From assembly GCF_964340395.1 (NCBI RefSeq), contig NC_135568.1, positions 18,832,748 to 18,896,747 on the forward strand: DNA of 64,000 bases. Direction: 5' to 3'. Positions 23,634-34,784 of this stretch are shown piece by piece. How positions within the stretch are numbered: the stretch's first letter is position 1; each line of letters starts with the position of its first letter. The translations under genes were made by a program, and so were the position numbers. A model generated the notes under the pieces. The model did not search any database and was not told the origin of the DNA. It was given only the letters and a program-made list of their open reading frames with translations. This DNA is from Glandiceps talaboti (lineage: Eukaryota > Hemichordata > Enteropneusta > Spengelidae).

Positions 23634-23854
23634 CTCAATGTTGTCAGAGATTCATCATAGTTGTAGCTAGCAGGACCAATATTAGCTACCATCACTTTCT
23701 TGGCATTACCACCTAAAGAATCTTGCAGAAGTCTGGTCAATTTGGAATCAAGATATGGTATATGTGTATTCTTGCCATCAACTAGAGCAGAGGTAACGTT
23801 ATCCAACGCTGCCAAAGACAAATTAACTTTTGTTGCTTCTTTTGAATGTTCTTC
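23634..23854 (-). CDS. KIF3B-like: Kinesin-like 221-nt exon, copy 4 (first in transcription order)
   Basis: Same length and phases as copies 1-3 but the most diverged: [31 protein letters not shown], then [14 protein letters not shown]. It keeps the ancestral SALVDGK lost in copies 1-3, but has YLDSK where kinesins have YRDSK and NTH for STH. It follows the switch I exon (24,394-24,460, phase 0) directly, with no DLAGSE exon visible in the roughly 540-bp intron. It is probably the original exon locus or an older copy. Confidence 0.88.
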
Positions 23855-23998
23855 CTGAAAATTAAGATACAATAACCAATGAAAGAATGGGTACACACAA
23901 CTTATCACTGCTTGTGTCATTTGGGATATAAGATGTGAATCAATTATTTTATTTCAATGTATCAATGGTGTAAGGGAGGCTTGGACTAAAAAACTAAA

Positions 23999-24393
23999 AC
24001 GATTGTAGATAATTCTACTTTAAACATGTTTTGTTATAGTTATAATTTGCAGGTATTTACAAGGATTCATTTAAACACAAAATTGTTGAGCATGTATCTC
24101 TGAAAAGATAGCAAGACTTAGTCATTAGGAAAAGCACAAAACTCTTTATATATAAAGTTGTTTATTCACTGGACAAACCATTGACAGCTTATTATCAGTA
24201 TCCAACTGTGATAAGGTCCTAAAATTTTCAAGTACTTTACTGTACACTTCCACAAGTGAAGTACATTGTAAACTTGGAAACCAATACTACTAATCTATCA
24301 ACATGCAATATCTATGTAAACATTATTGTTGTTTAATTTGTTAAATTGGCTGTAAAAAGGAAGACAAATTTAAAGTGAAAACATAGTACTTAC
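23999..24393. other. Intron between switch I exon and 221-nt copy 4, no switch II exon seen
   Basis: In ordinary kinesin-2 genes this interval should encode the beta6-beta7 strands and DLAGSE. The minus strand was read for a DLAGSE-like or VGKLNLVD-like segment and none was found; the sequence is AT-rich and stop-dense. Confidence 0.6.
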
Positions 24394-24460
24394 CTCTCTA
24401 CATTCTAATGTAAGGAATACAGCATGAGAATGAGAAAGGTGCTCATTCATGTTAGTTGCA
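24394..24460 (-). CDS. KIF3B-like: Kinesin-like exon: switch I region
   Basis: Acceptor TTTTCAG at 24,461 and donor GAG|GTAAGT. It completes a Gly from the previous exon and reads ATNMNEHLSHSHAVF then LTLECRE. Kinesin-2 has ATNMNEHSSRSHAIF here. The NxxSSR switch I core is altered at two positions (S to L, R to H), residues needed for Mg-ATP coordination and for the salt bridge to switch II. The strand after it is one residue shorter than usual. The exon ends in phase 0. Confidence 0.85.
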
Positions 24461-24714
24461 CTGAAAAGAAATGAACGTTCATTTTAAATTATTATATTGT
24501 CTTTATATCTCTTTTAACCATAATGGCTAATGCAAACATTGTTGGATTACAATTACTTTATGTTATCAGTGGAGCTACAGGGATTTACAGGTACTAAACA
24601 TGATTATGCTCTTGGTGCAGGACTAACTTTTAATATAGCTCTGCCTGCCAGACAACTGTTTTTAGCACAACTGAACTGATAAAGTTCAGAAATGCTATAG
24701 GAAATTGGCAAAGT

Positions 24715-24965
24715 GTCTGTCTGTCTGTCTGTCTGGATCAATCATTCTTTCAATCAATCAATCAATCAATCATTCAACCAAATGACAAATCAATCAATAA
24801 ATCGATTACATGCTCGCTGATCCCTGTGTACAACATGTGCACACCGGCTATTTGGTGGAATGTGGGTAAAACTATGGGACCAAATTTTTCCCTCAAATTA
24901 GGGGATGATCTTCAGAAGTGCTATAGGCATGGCAAAGTGTCTGTTTGTCTGTCTGTCTGTCTGTA

Positions 24966-25036
<71 letters not shown>

Positions 25037-25045
25037 CTGTGTATC

Positions 25046-25077
<32 letters not shown>

Positions 25078-25117
25078 TGTGTGTGTGTCTGTCTGTATCT
25101 GTGTGTATATGTGTGTA

Positions 25118-25163
<46 letters not shown>

Positions 25164-25165
25164 TA

Positions 25166-25240
<75 letters not shown>
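24715..25240. repeat. GTCTGTCTG / GT microsatellite block
   Basis: Tandem CTGT near 24,715-24,735, TCAATCAA near 24,755-24,775, then a GTCTGTCTG tract from 24,940 and (GT)n with TATCTG interruptions to 25,240. The phrase GTGCTATAGGCATGGCAAAG before the tract also precedes similar tracts near 51,453. The Cys-Val open frames are artefacts. Confidence 0.92.
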
Positions 25241-25460
25241 CAGATTTCTTCTTTATAACTTAATTAAACTGATTATTTAAAAAAACTTGTTGTTTATCTA
25301 TTTGTTTTATGTTGAATGGTGTTTAGTGTGGTGGTCTTATGTGTGGTTTATGTTCTAGGGGATTTTGCATAGATATCCAATAGATTTCCATTAACAATTA
25401 TGCAGGGATTCTTATATTACTCTAATAGATTCTTAATGGCATCCTAAGGGTTTCCAAAAG

Positions 25461-25710
25461 GGAATCCTATTGGATTTGTATGGAATTCCCATAGGAATCC
25501 TGTTGGATTTGTATGGAATTCCCATAGGAATCCTATTGGATTTGTATAGAATTCCCATAGGAATCCTATTGAATTTGTATGGAATTCCCATAGGAATCCT
25601 GTTGGATTTGTATGGAATTCCCATAGGAATCCTGTTGGATTTGTATGGAATTCCCATAGGAATCCTATTGAATTTGTATGGAATTCCCATAGGAATCCTA
25701 TTGAAATTCC
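25461..25710. repeat. 33-bp minisatellite, about 7 copies
   Basis: GGAATCCTATTGGATTTGTA followed by TGGAATTCCCATA repeats with a period of 33 bp. As 33 is divisible by three and the unit lacks stops in several frames, the array produces open frames on both strands (GIPIGILLDLY; PMGIPYKSNRI). Confidence 0.93.
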
Positions 25711-25739
25711 CATAGAAATCCTTTAGGATTTAGGATCCT

Positions 25740-26135
25740 TTGATTAGGATTTAGAATCCTCTAGGATTGTAAGGGAATTCCTATAGGAATCCAATAGGAA
25801 AAGGGGCCAAAACACCCTGGGAATCCCATAGAAATTCCTATAGGAATCCAATAGAAAAGGATTGAAAACACCCTGGGAATCCCATAGAAATTCCTATAGG
25901 AATCCAATAGAAAAGGATTGAAAACACTCTGGGAATCCCATAGAAATTCCTATAGGAATCCAATAGAAAAGGATTGAAAACACCCTGGGAATCCCATAGA
26001 AATTCCTATAGGAATCCTATAGGAAAAGGGGCCAAAACACCATAGGAATTTATAGAAATTCCTATAGGAATCCTATAGGATTTATTCATATATGATTCAT
26101 ATAGGATTTATTCATATATGATTCCTATAGGACCT
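25740..26135. repeat. 56-bp minisatellite of GGAATCC/GGATTCC words
   Basis: GGGAATCCCATAGAAATTCC, TATAGGAATCCAATAG and AAAAGGATTGAAAACACCCT recur about five times. The words are shared with, and partly inverted relative to, the 33-bp array, suggesting common origin. It ends in a GT microsatellite at 26,142-26,187. Confidence 0.85.
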
Positions 26136-26189
26136 TTTCATGTGTGTGTGGGTGTGTGTGTGTGTGTGCGTGTGTGTGTGTGTGTGTAA

Positions 26190-26520
26190 ACAAGTTAAAG
26201 TCAAAAACTGCTCAACTTATTGCCACAATATTTGGTAGGTGCATTATCTTGGGTATCAATTTCTCAAGGTAATGCACTCACCAAATATTATATGGCAATT
26301 TGATTTAAAGTTGTTTACACACACATCCACACAGAAAGCCAGACACTTACTGAAGCCTATAGCACTAGTGAACTTCATCTGTTCAGCAGTATTTGACTTT
26401 AAGTTGTTTACACACATCCACACTGACAGACAGACACTTAGCCATGCCTCTTGCACTACTGAACCTTATCAGTTCAGTTGTGCTAAACACATACTAATAA
26501 ACATGTTACAGTAAACTGAA
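26190..26520 (+). repeat. Dispersed repeat family D fragment
   Basis: AAGTTAAAGTCAAAAACTGC followed by an ATATTTGGTAGGTG-type phrase matches the sequence near 51,550-51,610. An internal tandem 'AAGTTGTTTACACACA..CAGACACTTA..GCACTA.TGAACCT' appears twice. Confidence 0.6.
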
Positions 26521-26849
26521 CTTATGAACTTAACTTGTAGTATGATTGGTATGTAAACGTAATTTATGTGCATGTTTATTATGTACCACAACCCTTAGCG
26601 CATCTTTACTTGTGCTTCCTTTGTTAAGGAATAAAAGGAGCTACTCATTGAATATACTATCGCCTCGATTCATATACTTTATCCTTGTACTTATACAAGA
26701 TGGCAACAGGTTATGGGCCCAGATCATTACTATTATTTGACAACTAACAAAAACTACTTCATTATTATTTTTCTAGCCAATACAATGCGAAACAACAAAG
26801 ACCAAGTTCATGCTTGTAATTCAATGAGAATAACAAGAAGCTTGCTTAC

Positions 26850-26929
26850 CCAACAGCTCTGTTCTGATTACCTACATTCATCACATGTTCAATTTCTGTC
26901 ACACTTTTTGTAACAAATGAGAGGAGATC
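26850..26929 (-). CDS. KIF3B-like: Kinesin-like exon: alpha2-loop region
   Basis: Acceptor CAG at 26,930, donor GG|GTAAGC. Reads [20 protein letters not shown] then NQNRAVG, nearly identical to the kinesin-2 consensus DLSSFVTKS...[11 protein letters not shown]. Phase in 0, out 2. The neighbouring exons join in frame. Confidence 0.9.
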
Positions 26930-27400
26930 CTGTAAATAAATGAAAAAAAAACAGTGAGAACAAATAACATTACATAAATCCATCAAATATTAAGTTTGTG
27001 ATTTTTCAATTAATTTAAGTCTTTTTAAAAAGAATAATGTAATAATACACATAAATATGACTATAGCTACATATACTTTGGTTTTACACCTTTGAACGCC
27101 ATGATAATACCAATGTTAAATCTACACTAGCTGAAACAGGAAATGTTTTTCTAAAGATGTTTTGCCGGAAGTAATGACTTTCATACTCGTAACATACACT
27201 TTCAACAATATTGAACAAACTATGGGTAACGTAGATGTATACATTTATGATAGTAAAATGAATCCCATCAAACTGATGTTTGGGTCTGTACCCTAAAATC
27301 AATCAACAAACATGATCCTGATATCAAACAATAATGTCCCACTTGCAGCTAGTGCAGTTTGCAAGTTGAAAAGTTAAACTATTTTACTCTAAATACTCAC

Positions 27401-27609
27401 CATAACATAAACACCAGTATCTGGTCGTTTTATCAATTCTAACCGTTCCTCCTGGACTTTGGAAAGCAAATCACTGATCTTCTCCTGATAGATCTCCAAG
27501 TATGATGCTCTCACTAAATACTGTCGATTTTCTGAATGGGATATGTATGTACATATGTAGTCAAAGGAATCTGGAATCAAATCTTGGAGGTCTGGATCAC
27601 TCCATACAC
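27401..27609 (-). CDS. KIF3B-like: Kinesin-like exon: beta4-beta5 region
   Basis: Acceptor TTTCAG at 27,610, donor ATG|GTGAGT. Reads VWSDPDLQDLIPDSFDYICT, YISHSENRQYLVRASYLEIY, QEKISDLLSKVQEERLELIK, RPDTGVYVM. The core QYLVRASYLEIYQE and RPDTGVYV are essentially the kinesin-2 consensus. Phase in 1, out 0. No stops or frameshifts. Confidence 0.92.
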
Positions 27610-28320
27610 CTGAAACATGATAGCATACATGTAGTTTACAATTACCATTGCTCAGATAATTTTGAGCATTTTGTATTCGTTCTCAATATTATATTAGACA
27701 ATTAACTATTTTGACAAATACAAGTTAAACTTGAGGAGTTTAACACATAAATTTATTCAATCATTCTGATTAATAGAGTTACCTCTTTACAATTAGTTAT
27801 TTATTAATAAAAACTGATTGAAGCAAAAACTCACAAAACTAAGTTAAGTACTAGGAATTGGAGCATTACATAGTATACAGACTTTACATAAATGTACATG
27901 TACATAGTATTTGCTTTGTGTGAAGTACGTACCACTGTACACTGTACAGCAACCATTCAACTTACTAGGAAAGACACAAGTCAAAACCATTATTGTTTGA
28001 CGACTGTGCTAGATTACAAAGTGTGTGATAAGATGCTTTTGTTGTCGGATAGTGTAAACAAGTTGCAAGTTCTCAATAATGTGCATTGCAAGATAATGGA
28101 AGTCATTAGAAACGCCACTCTACCATGAGCACCGTACAAACATTTCACAAAAATAATTTTAGTCTGCATCTATCTTAACTGAAAGTTCAATTTCCACTGT
28201 CGTACAAGTTTAAGTCAAAATATTAGCATATGGATTGATATTCTCCTGAAAGGTCCTGACATAAGCAAAGACGTCCCCATCATCTAATTCAACAACTAAT
28301 TCTTATGTTTATTAACTTAC
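27610..28320. other. Intron, no additional feature seen
   Basis: AT-rich intron between the P-loop exon and the LEIYQE exon. The open frames on the + strand lack recognisable similarity. Confidence 0.6.
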
Positions 28321-28445
28321 CTTCCATAGTAAACATCTTGCCCGTACCAATTTGTCCGTATGAAAATATTGTACCATTAAAGTCCTCTAGTACAGAGCCA
28401 ACTAGAACACGGAATCTCTCGTCGTACAATCCTCTTTGTATAAAG
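28321..28445 (-). CDS. KIF3B-like: Kinesin-like exon: P-loop (altered Walker A)
   Basis: Acceptor TTTTTCAG at 28,446, donor GAAG|GTAAGT. Reads [42 protein letters not shown]. Kinesins have [21 protein letters not shown]. The P-loop is thus GQIGTGKM, with both threonines replaced; the last is the Walker A Ser/Thr that coordinates Mg2+. Both changes can be explained by C-to-T transitions. Apart from this the exon is well conserved and open. Phase in 2 (one base completes the codon), out 1. Confidence 0.92.
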
Positions 28446-29870
28446 CTGAAAAATTCATTAAAATAGAGAAATGATTCAGGTATGTACATGTATAACTATC
28501 AAATTAAAATGATGGTACATGTAGCCAAGGGCAAGTTTGTGCATATAATCAACAGTGGTAAAATTAGTTCTGATTAGTGGCTGGCCTCAGTTCAGCAGTG
28601 TGCGGTACCGTCACTGACTATTTTTGTTTTGTAGAAAAAAATCTGAACATGCTGAAGCTAACTACGGTTAGACAATGTCCTACAGTACGATTTTTTTTTT
28701 TTGCATGAAGTTCACTACCGTGCTGTGTCCATGTGTACCTGTGTTTGGCATGCATGATGTAGTGATTCTCTAGGTAGACACAACGATGGCAACAAATAAC
28801 CTAACTTGCCTTCTTTATTAGTTAAAACATGATTTTCAAAGCATTTTACATTTGTACATGTTTTCTGTTGTTTCACGTTGACCATGGACACACGTGGGAA
28901 AATCTGATAATTGATCGGGAACCTCAGAACTTTTACCGGTTTACTGGCCTTTAAAAACACTGATTATGTTCATCTTTACATGTGGTATATTTGGTACTTA
29001 ATGCTGTAGGTCACCACAGCTGATATGTGATGATTCTTTTCTTTACATGGGGAAGAAGTCACAATGGAAATTATTGACACCATAAGAGATGAGATGCAAC
29101 TAACCATTGGTGAATTTTACTATAATTCTATTTTCTGTAAATCATTCATTTATTGTACTGGTATTTTCAGAACTTGTTGGCATTTTTAAAGTGATATTTC
29201 ATAAATTGTTGTTTAATGAAGCTCATATTTGTCATGTACATGTACATTACTGATTGCTCATATAAATATAAACAGAAACGTTTAGCTCTTCAATGGCAGA
29301 GAAACAATTGAATTCATACATAAACCCCTTAGTGATGGTGGTTTTATGCCAAAACATTGCACATATTCTGTGATTATCTATTGTATGGAGCACTCATTGT
29401 CCCTGAAACTCACAGATTCATAGACAGCAAGGGGTAGTTACTAGATAGTCATGATGTATACAAACATTAATTATAGACATGAGGCACACAAGATGTAGTG
29501 TTCCTTCATAGAAACCAAACTTCCTAGTAATTTGTAAATGTTATACTCAACTGCTGGCAAATAAAACTTAAATATATTGCCAGAGTTAAAGTATGGGTCT
29601 AATAAATCTCTGTGAACTGTTTTTCCAATACAAATGATTACAACTCATTTTATAAAGATGTTTGAAGGCTTTAGATGCAAAGTAGTCCCAGGTGAAGTTG
29701 TGGTTATGTATCTTCAGTTTGAGCACTGTTGACATAAGAGATTTGTTTGGCCATAAATGGGTAAATGACTGATATGCATATTATCATAAGGTTGTTATAT
29801 TGTCTGAGTATATATGAATTGGTCTAATTCAAACATTAAATTGATGGGGTTGCAAACATAATTTTTTTAC
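28446..29870. other. Intron lacking the expected beta2-beta3 exon
   Basis: Kinesin-2 has about 40 residues (including a KTFTFDAVY-like strand) between the two flanking exons. No such exon was recognised here on the minus strand, yet the flanking exons join in frame without it (phase 2 to phase 2). Confidence 0.5.
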
Positions 29871-29971
29871 CTGAGTGGTTTTCCAATGTTAATGTCCATT
29901 TCAATCACTCCTTCAGGTCCTGCAGCAATTTCTTCCTGGTTCATTGGTTGACTTCTGACCACCACTTCTGA
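29871..29971 (-). CDS. KIF3B-like: Kinesin-like exon: first motor strand (RxRP region)
   Basis: Acceptor TTTTTCAG at 29,972, donor CAG|GTAAAA. Reads SEVVVRSQPMNQEEIAAGPE then GVIEMDINIGKPL. Kinesin-2 has VRVVVRCRPMNxKE...VVEMD. The nucleotide-base-stacking motif RCRP is RSQP here, losing the second Arg. Phase in 0, out 2. It follows directly from the start exon in frame. Confidence 0.85.
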
Positions 29972-30054
29972 CTGAAAAACAAAATGATCAATATGTTTCT
30001 GATTAGAGAAATAAATACCAAGGAAAAGTGTCATTATTATATGTACTTATAATG

Positions 30055-30205
30055 TCATTCCCCACTATTTTTCTTTCTTCAGTCAAGGAAAATAACAATG
30101 ACCTAAGGGGCTTTGTCACTTCGAGTAGCTAGACGGGTAGTGACAACCCTTTGGTCACGAGTATTTTCTGGCTGAATGAAGAAAAAAGAAAAAGATTGGG
30201 AATTA
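30055..30205. repeat. Foldback (hairpin) MITE-like element
   Basis: Left arm CCCCACTATTTTTCTTTCTT and TCAGTCAAGGAAAATA pairs with the right arm, whose reverse complement reads TTTTTCTTTTTTCTTCATTC. The inner words GGGGCTTTGTCACT and AGTGACAACCCTTT also pair. Nearly the whole 150 bp can fold on itself. Intronic. Confidence 0.65.
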
Positions 30206-33200
30206 ATAAAAACCTTATTTTCCTCATGTTCCACCGCTTACATGTTTCTAGACTTTTGATATGTTGTTCAGCATAAAATTCTGTGGAAGATGCACTAAAA
30301 ATAATTTCTGTTGCAATTATTTTGACTGGACTATAGTTTGGTATGAACTATATGTCTTCTTATCAAAAATAACCTTTCTGTGTTTGTCTTTCACTTTTTC
30401 TCTGATACCTGAGACATTCACCAAGTTTAATGCATGTTACCAGATTACATGTGAAACCCCCTTTTGTCTTGCTAAATTTTTGTTTTACGCCATAAACTAC
30501 CAAGAAGGAAATATATTCCAAGGTGAACACAATATCACTTGGGATTCTTGGAGAATATATTATATGAATGATTGATAAGCTAAATTCGAAACACACACTT
30601 GTTTGATGATAATCTACTAAAGGGCTACTTACTAAAGCTAGGACTTTTGTAGTACGGACACAGTGTGTGCAATGTTATGAGCAAAATTAGATTTTACATC
30701 TCCCCCAAGTCATATGGAATCCTGTTTTTCCCAAACAGTATTTACTTGTGTACAAACAATTATCACTTGGTAGAAAGTCAGGATTACATTGAGTATCCTC
30801 ATTGAGTGACTGTACTGTGAGTAAAATTTTTTCAGCAAATCAGAAGGTTACATTTCCTTGGTATTAAAACGTATTCATTTTTCAAGGCTATCATGTTGTC
30901 AGCAATATACTAGACAGCATAGCCAGTAGTAAGTGAATTGAATTACTAGTATCTAATTCTGAAACAATTGGAGTACAGAAAACCTTTTGATGACATTTTT
31001 TAATTTCTCTTTTGAAATCAAGGCCATTCATCACATTTCATTATTCAAACCTGTTCAAAAACATTTTCATTAAAATTACCAGTGTGCTCAATGAAGAGAC
31101 GGGAGTTTGAGTCAGTGCCATTATCAAACTTAACATTTATGTGCAGAATTATGACCAAACAAGTGAATGCATGACATCAAGTGGCCAAGTCATTTTCTAA
31201 TATACACTGCAATAAAGGAATTAGAAATTATATAAGGGTAATTTCCAAATTTATGGGTATTTCAACAAATTTTAGACATGGGTGTGCCGCCCACACTGAA
31301 AACATCGGCCCATGTATAAGGCAAAACGAAAACCCATTGTTAGGGAATTCTTGAGGAAAATCTTCCACTTAGTCACCTTTTTCTGCTGCTGCATGGGAAT
31401 TTTTCTAAAGCATGAGGTTGTTGCCAAAGTTATAGACTGGTGATTCGTAAATTGACCCAAGTGTCTAGGGATTCTTTCGTGAAAATGACTCATTTGGACA
31501 GCAAACACTGTAGACCTCTCTATATGGGAATAACCCTCTCATTCAGTTTAGTTTGTAGCAGTTTGTGTTTTGGCATCTAGAAGTGTCACAAGTCGATCAC
31601 TCACAATTAGCTGATGGCAAGAATTCCCAGGGGAGAGTGGGGGGGGGGGGGGGTGAGATATTCGGGTGGATAATGGGTACATATGTACCCTGGTGAACAT
31701 TACAGAATCGAGCCATTAACTAAGGAAGAGGGGTTTCTTATCTTTCTTATCACTGAACAATGTTTGTTGGCAATATTTACAAATGTGATAAAGCAAAGTA
31801 CTATAATATAACACATCAATATCTAATAGTCTGTTCACACTAGGACATATCCTCTGCAGAATCAGTGACTTAAATTAACTCTGGAGGTAATTTGCGTGTG
31901 TGAATGGTTGACCCCCGGAGAATCTGTGGATTATTTTACTGTGGAGTTTTTGGTCGATTCAGCTCCGCAGATCCTCCGGAGGAAAGGATTAGCTTGTACT
32001 AAGTTGTAGGTGTGAACGCTTTATGCCGGTGTAAGCACCCTCAATCGGTGTATTTCAGTCATTGCACTAATTTCCCGGACAGCAAACTATCGATGTTTGC
32101 CAGCTAATCAGTGCACAAATAGTGCCTTTTGGTCCTATTGTCAATAAAATGTATCCGTTTGAGCATATATTTGCTATGCCGGCTCATTTTTGCTATGCTG
32201 GCTGATGTTTGAGGGCGCCCTTTCAGAACTTTATCTCTACATATTGCATTCAATTTGTGAGAGTCTAAACTATAATAAAAGTAATTTCAAAATTACATGT
32301 CAGGAGAATAAAAAAGTGAAGGAGTTTAATATTATAATATAATGACAATAAAAAAATATTAGGATAAAGTTTGTATGTCCCTGGTGGAACCTCTTGGCAT
32401 ATGAATTCAGAGCCATGTATACATGTAAACACACCCTGTCTTGTGTTGACGACCTACAGCACACCAAATATAAAATGTCACTGAAATGAACAAAATGGAA
32501 CATTCTAATTCCCAATTATTGAATTCTAATCGAAAATGATCTGAAATTTTCATACTCCGAGACCACTGATCATGGATGGGCGGAAATGCCAGTGTTTGTC
32601 TGGGTGTATGCACTCCAAAATTTATGGATGTCAAAGTCACTTTATCTTTTTGATTTGTTTCTTTTAAGAAAAATACGACAGTCTGATTTTCCATGGCCAC
32701 GTCAGTATCGAACGCTAGGTCCACCTTTGATATATCATGTGTCGTCACAGTACAGTCTATGATTACTCACAGTGTTGTATAGCAAAGTGGCTAGCTAGCC
32801 TCACAAATAAGATTTTAAGGGTCAAATTTTCAATTTTGAGTTTTTACTGGATTGAGATACTTGACCATCTCAGCTTTCATGTGAGTGGTGTCATTCATCA
32901 ATGTTAGGGTTAATAATTAGTACTAATTTGCATATATGCACATAGGAATACCAGTAGTATCATGTTGAGTGGTTGGAATTGTGTATGCATGTGTATTAAA
33001 TAAGCCAAGAAACACAAAGAACAATTGCCACTAAGCAAACATTTAAGGCATTGGTATGACAACCAAAAGGTGGTTGTTGCCATGGCACCGATCTTTTAGT
33101 GATTCTTGTCAATGATCTAATACTACACATTTATAGAGGTGAGTTAGTTTGAAAACAACTTATAACACATTTATAAGTAATACTCATTAAAATATACATT

Positions 33201-33480
33201 AACTTTATTATGTACAATGCTGTGATTTACAAATATACATATGATTAAAAGTTGTTGTTGCCATGGTTATATCCATTACAATATTACCTAATTCTAAATA
33301 TTGCACTAGGTTATGTACTTCTACTGTAGATAAAAATTCATCAAACATCAACATTCTGATATAATATCAAGTATACATGACTGGCCTTCACTGAGGTAAG
33401 ATAAAATTTAATGTCACCATAGCAACATTCTTTTTATTGCCATGACAACAGAATAGCTACACCTTGTGCTGGTGTTGGAT
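30206..33480. other. Large intron, mostly unannotatable
   Basis: AT-rich intronic DNA with a poly-G run at 31,640-31,652. Between 31,840 and 32,230 lies a GC-richer island with self-complementary CTCCGCAGATCCTCCGGAGG-like words, ending in GATGTTTGAGGGCGCCC, a phrase shared with the hairpin near 38,640. No exon was recognised. Confidence 0.4.
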
Positions 33481-33785
33481 ATTTATGTGCAACTAACTCT
33501 GAACTCTCTACATTGGTCACCGGGCCGGGGGAGAGGGGTTAAGAAAGTGAAAATGGCAAAACAATCATAACCACATATATTGCTATTTAAAACAAACTCA
33601 TGTTTTCAAAAATATGCTAAGTTCAGTCACATGATCTTATCAAATATTCAGAATGTCACCAGAGTTAAAAGTCACTATACATTTTTTATTTCCTCACTAA
33701 ACAATTAAACATGTACATTGTACACTCTAATGTTTATTGTTGATATTCTCAAAGTCTCAGTGTCATTCTAACAATATAATGTCTA

Positions 33786-34118
33786 CTATAGTACTATCGA
33801 GGTTGATGTAATAACTTGGGAACCAATGTCTACTATCCAGGTTGATGTAATAACTTGGGAACCAATATCTACTATCCAGGTTGATGTAATAACTTGGGAA
33901 CCAATATCTACTATCCAGGTTGATGTAGTAACTTGGGAACCAATGTCTACTATCACAGTTGATGTAGTAACTTGGGAACCAATGTCTACTATCACAGTTG
34001 ATGTAGTAACTCGGGAGCCAGTATCTACTATCAAGGTTGATGTAGTAACTTGGGAACCAATATCTACCATCACAGTTGATGTAGTAACTTGGGAACCAAT
34101 ATCTACTATCACAGTGTT
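33786..34118. repeat. 39-bp minisatellite, about 8.5 copies
   Basis: GTTGATGTAGTAACTTGGGA followed by ACCAATGTCTACTATCACA, period 39 bp. Variants CAGGTT/ACAGTT and AATA/AGTA are clustered. It reads as (VDVVTWEPMSTIT)n on one strand; both strands are open. Intronic. Confidence 0.93.
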
Positions 34119-34209
34119 GCAGCCAGCCTTTTCTAAGAGTGGGACATAGTGTCCCGAAACTTTCAGTTTTCTGGGTCATCATACAATTTTTGGGGGACAT
34201 AAAAAAAAG

Positions 34210-34405
34210 CGCCAATAGCGTTATAGCACAACTGTACAGTTTTTCAAAATATTTACCCATATGCTGATCCATGGTAGATATTTGCTGAATGATTATGCAG
34301 TTGCCTATTCAACCCTGTTGTTATCTATGCAATATACATGATCATTTGGCTATTGCTATAGGTGTGGTCATGTTGCTAAACATATTTGCATACAATTTTA
34401 GTGTG
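34210..34405 (+). repeat. 'TTGCTATGGGTGTGG' family copy
   Basis: Starts with GCCAATAGCGTTATAGCACA and includes the TTGCTATAGGTGTGGTC core. Same boundary as at 19,360. Intronic. Confidence 0.65.
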
Positions 34406-34784
34406 GGTCATCTATGACCCGTCCCTTCCAAAATTGTGGGTCAGGTCCAAAAATTGTATGTTAGGACAATTTTTTAACATAGATATTAACAGTAAGGTAC
34501 TGGTCCAACAGACCAGACAAGGTAAAATGTGTGTGGTCCGCCCCAAAGAATCACTAGTCCCGGGCCCGGGACCAGTGGATTTGTTCACCCCTGCTAATAT
34601 TGTTGGAGTCTGACACTACATCTTTTTATTCATTACAGTTCACAAAGTCTGTTTTTTTAAACTGTGTTTCTATCATTTCTAATCGTTACATTAAAAATAA
34701 AGACAATAAAGTTTCAATTTGACTAAAATGTTTCAAAATACACTTGTTTCCTGTCTTCATCATTTTGATCTGTACTGTGTACAG

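Larger units (their letters stand above)
18123..23998. repeat. 1.79-1.80-kb tandem duplication array carrying kinesin exons
   Basis: Three full units plus a partial fourth. The same features recur at offsets of 1,789, 1,789-1,791 and 1,801 bp. Each full unit contains one 221-nt kinesin exon, one 85-nt putative exon, a poly-C tract of varying length (18,751; 20,543; 22,331), and one copy of the 'TTGCTATGGGTGTGG' dispersed repeat. Units are nearly identical; the rightmost (23.5-24.0 kb) is the most diverged and loses similarity near 23,998. Near-identity shows recent expansion or homogenisation. Confidence 0.95.

Noticed and set aside
24905-24960. The GTGCTATAGGCATGGCAAAG phrase as a gene-associated regulatory motif
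   Set aside because: It recurs before GTCTGTCTG tracts elsewhere (about 51,453) and in inverted or partial form near 12,320, 26,350 and 39,480, so it is a dispersed repeat segment.
24826-25280. Cys-Val-rich open frames
   Set aside because: Pure GT microsatellite translation.
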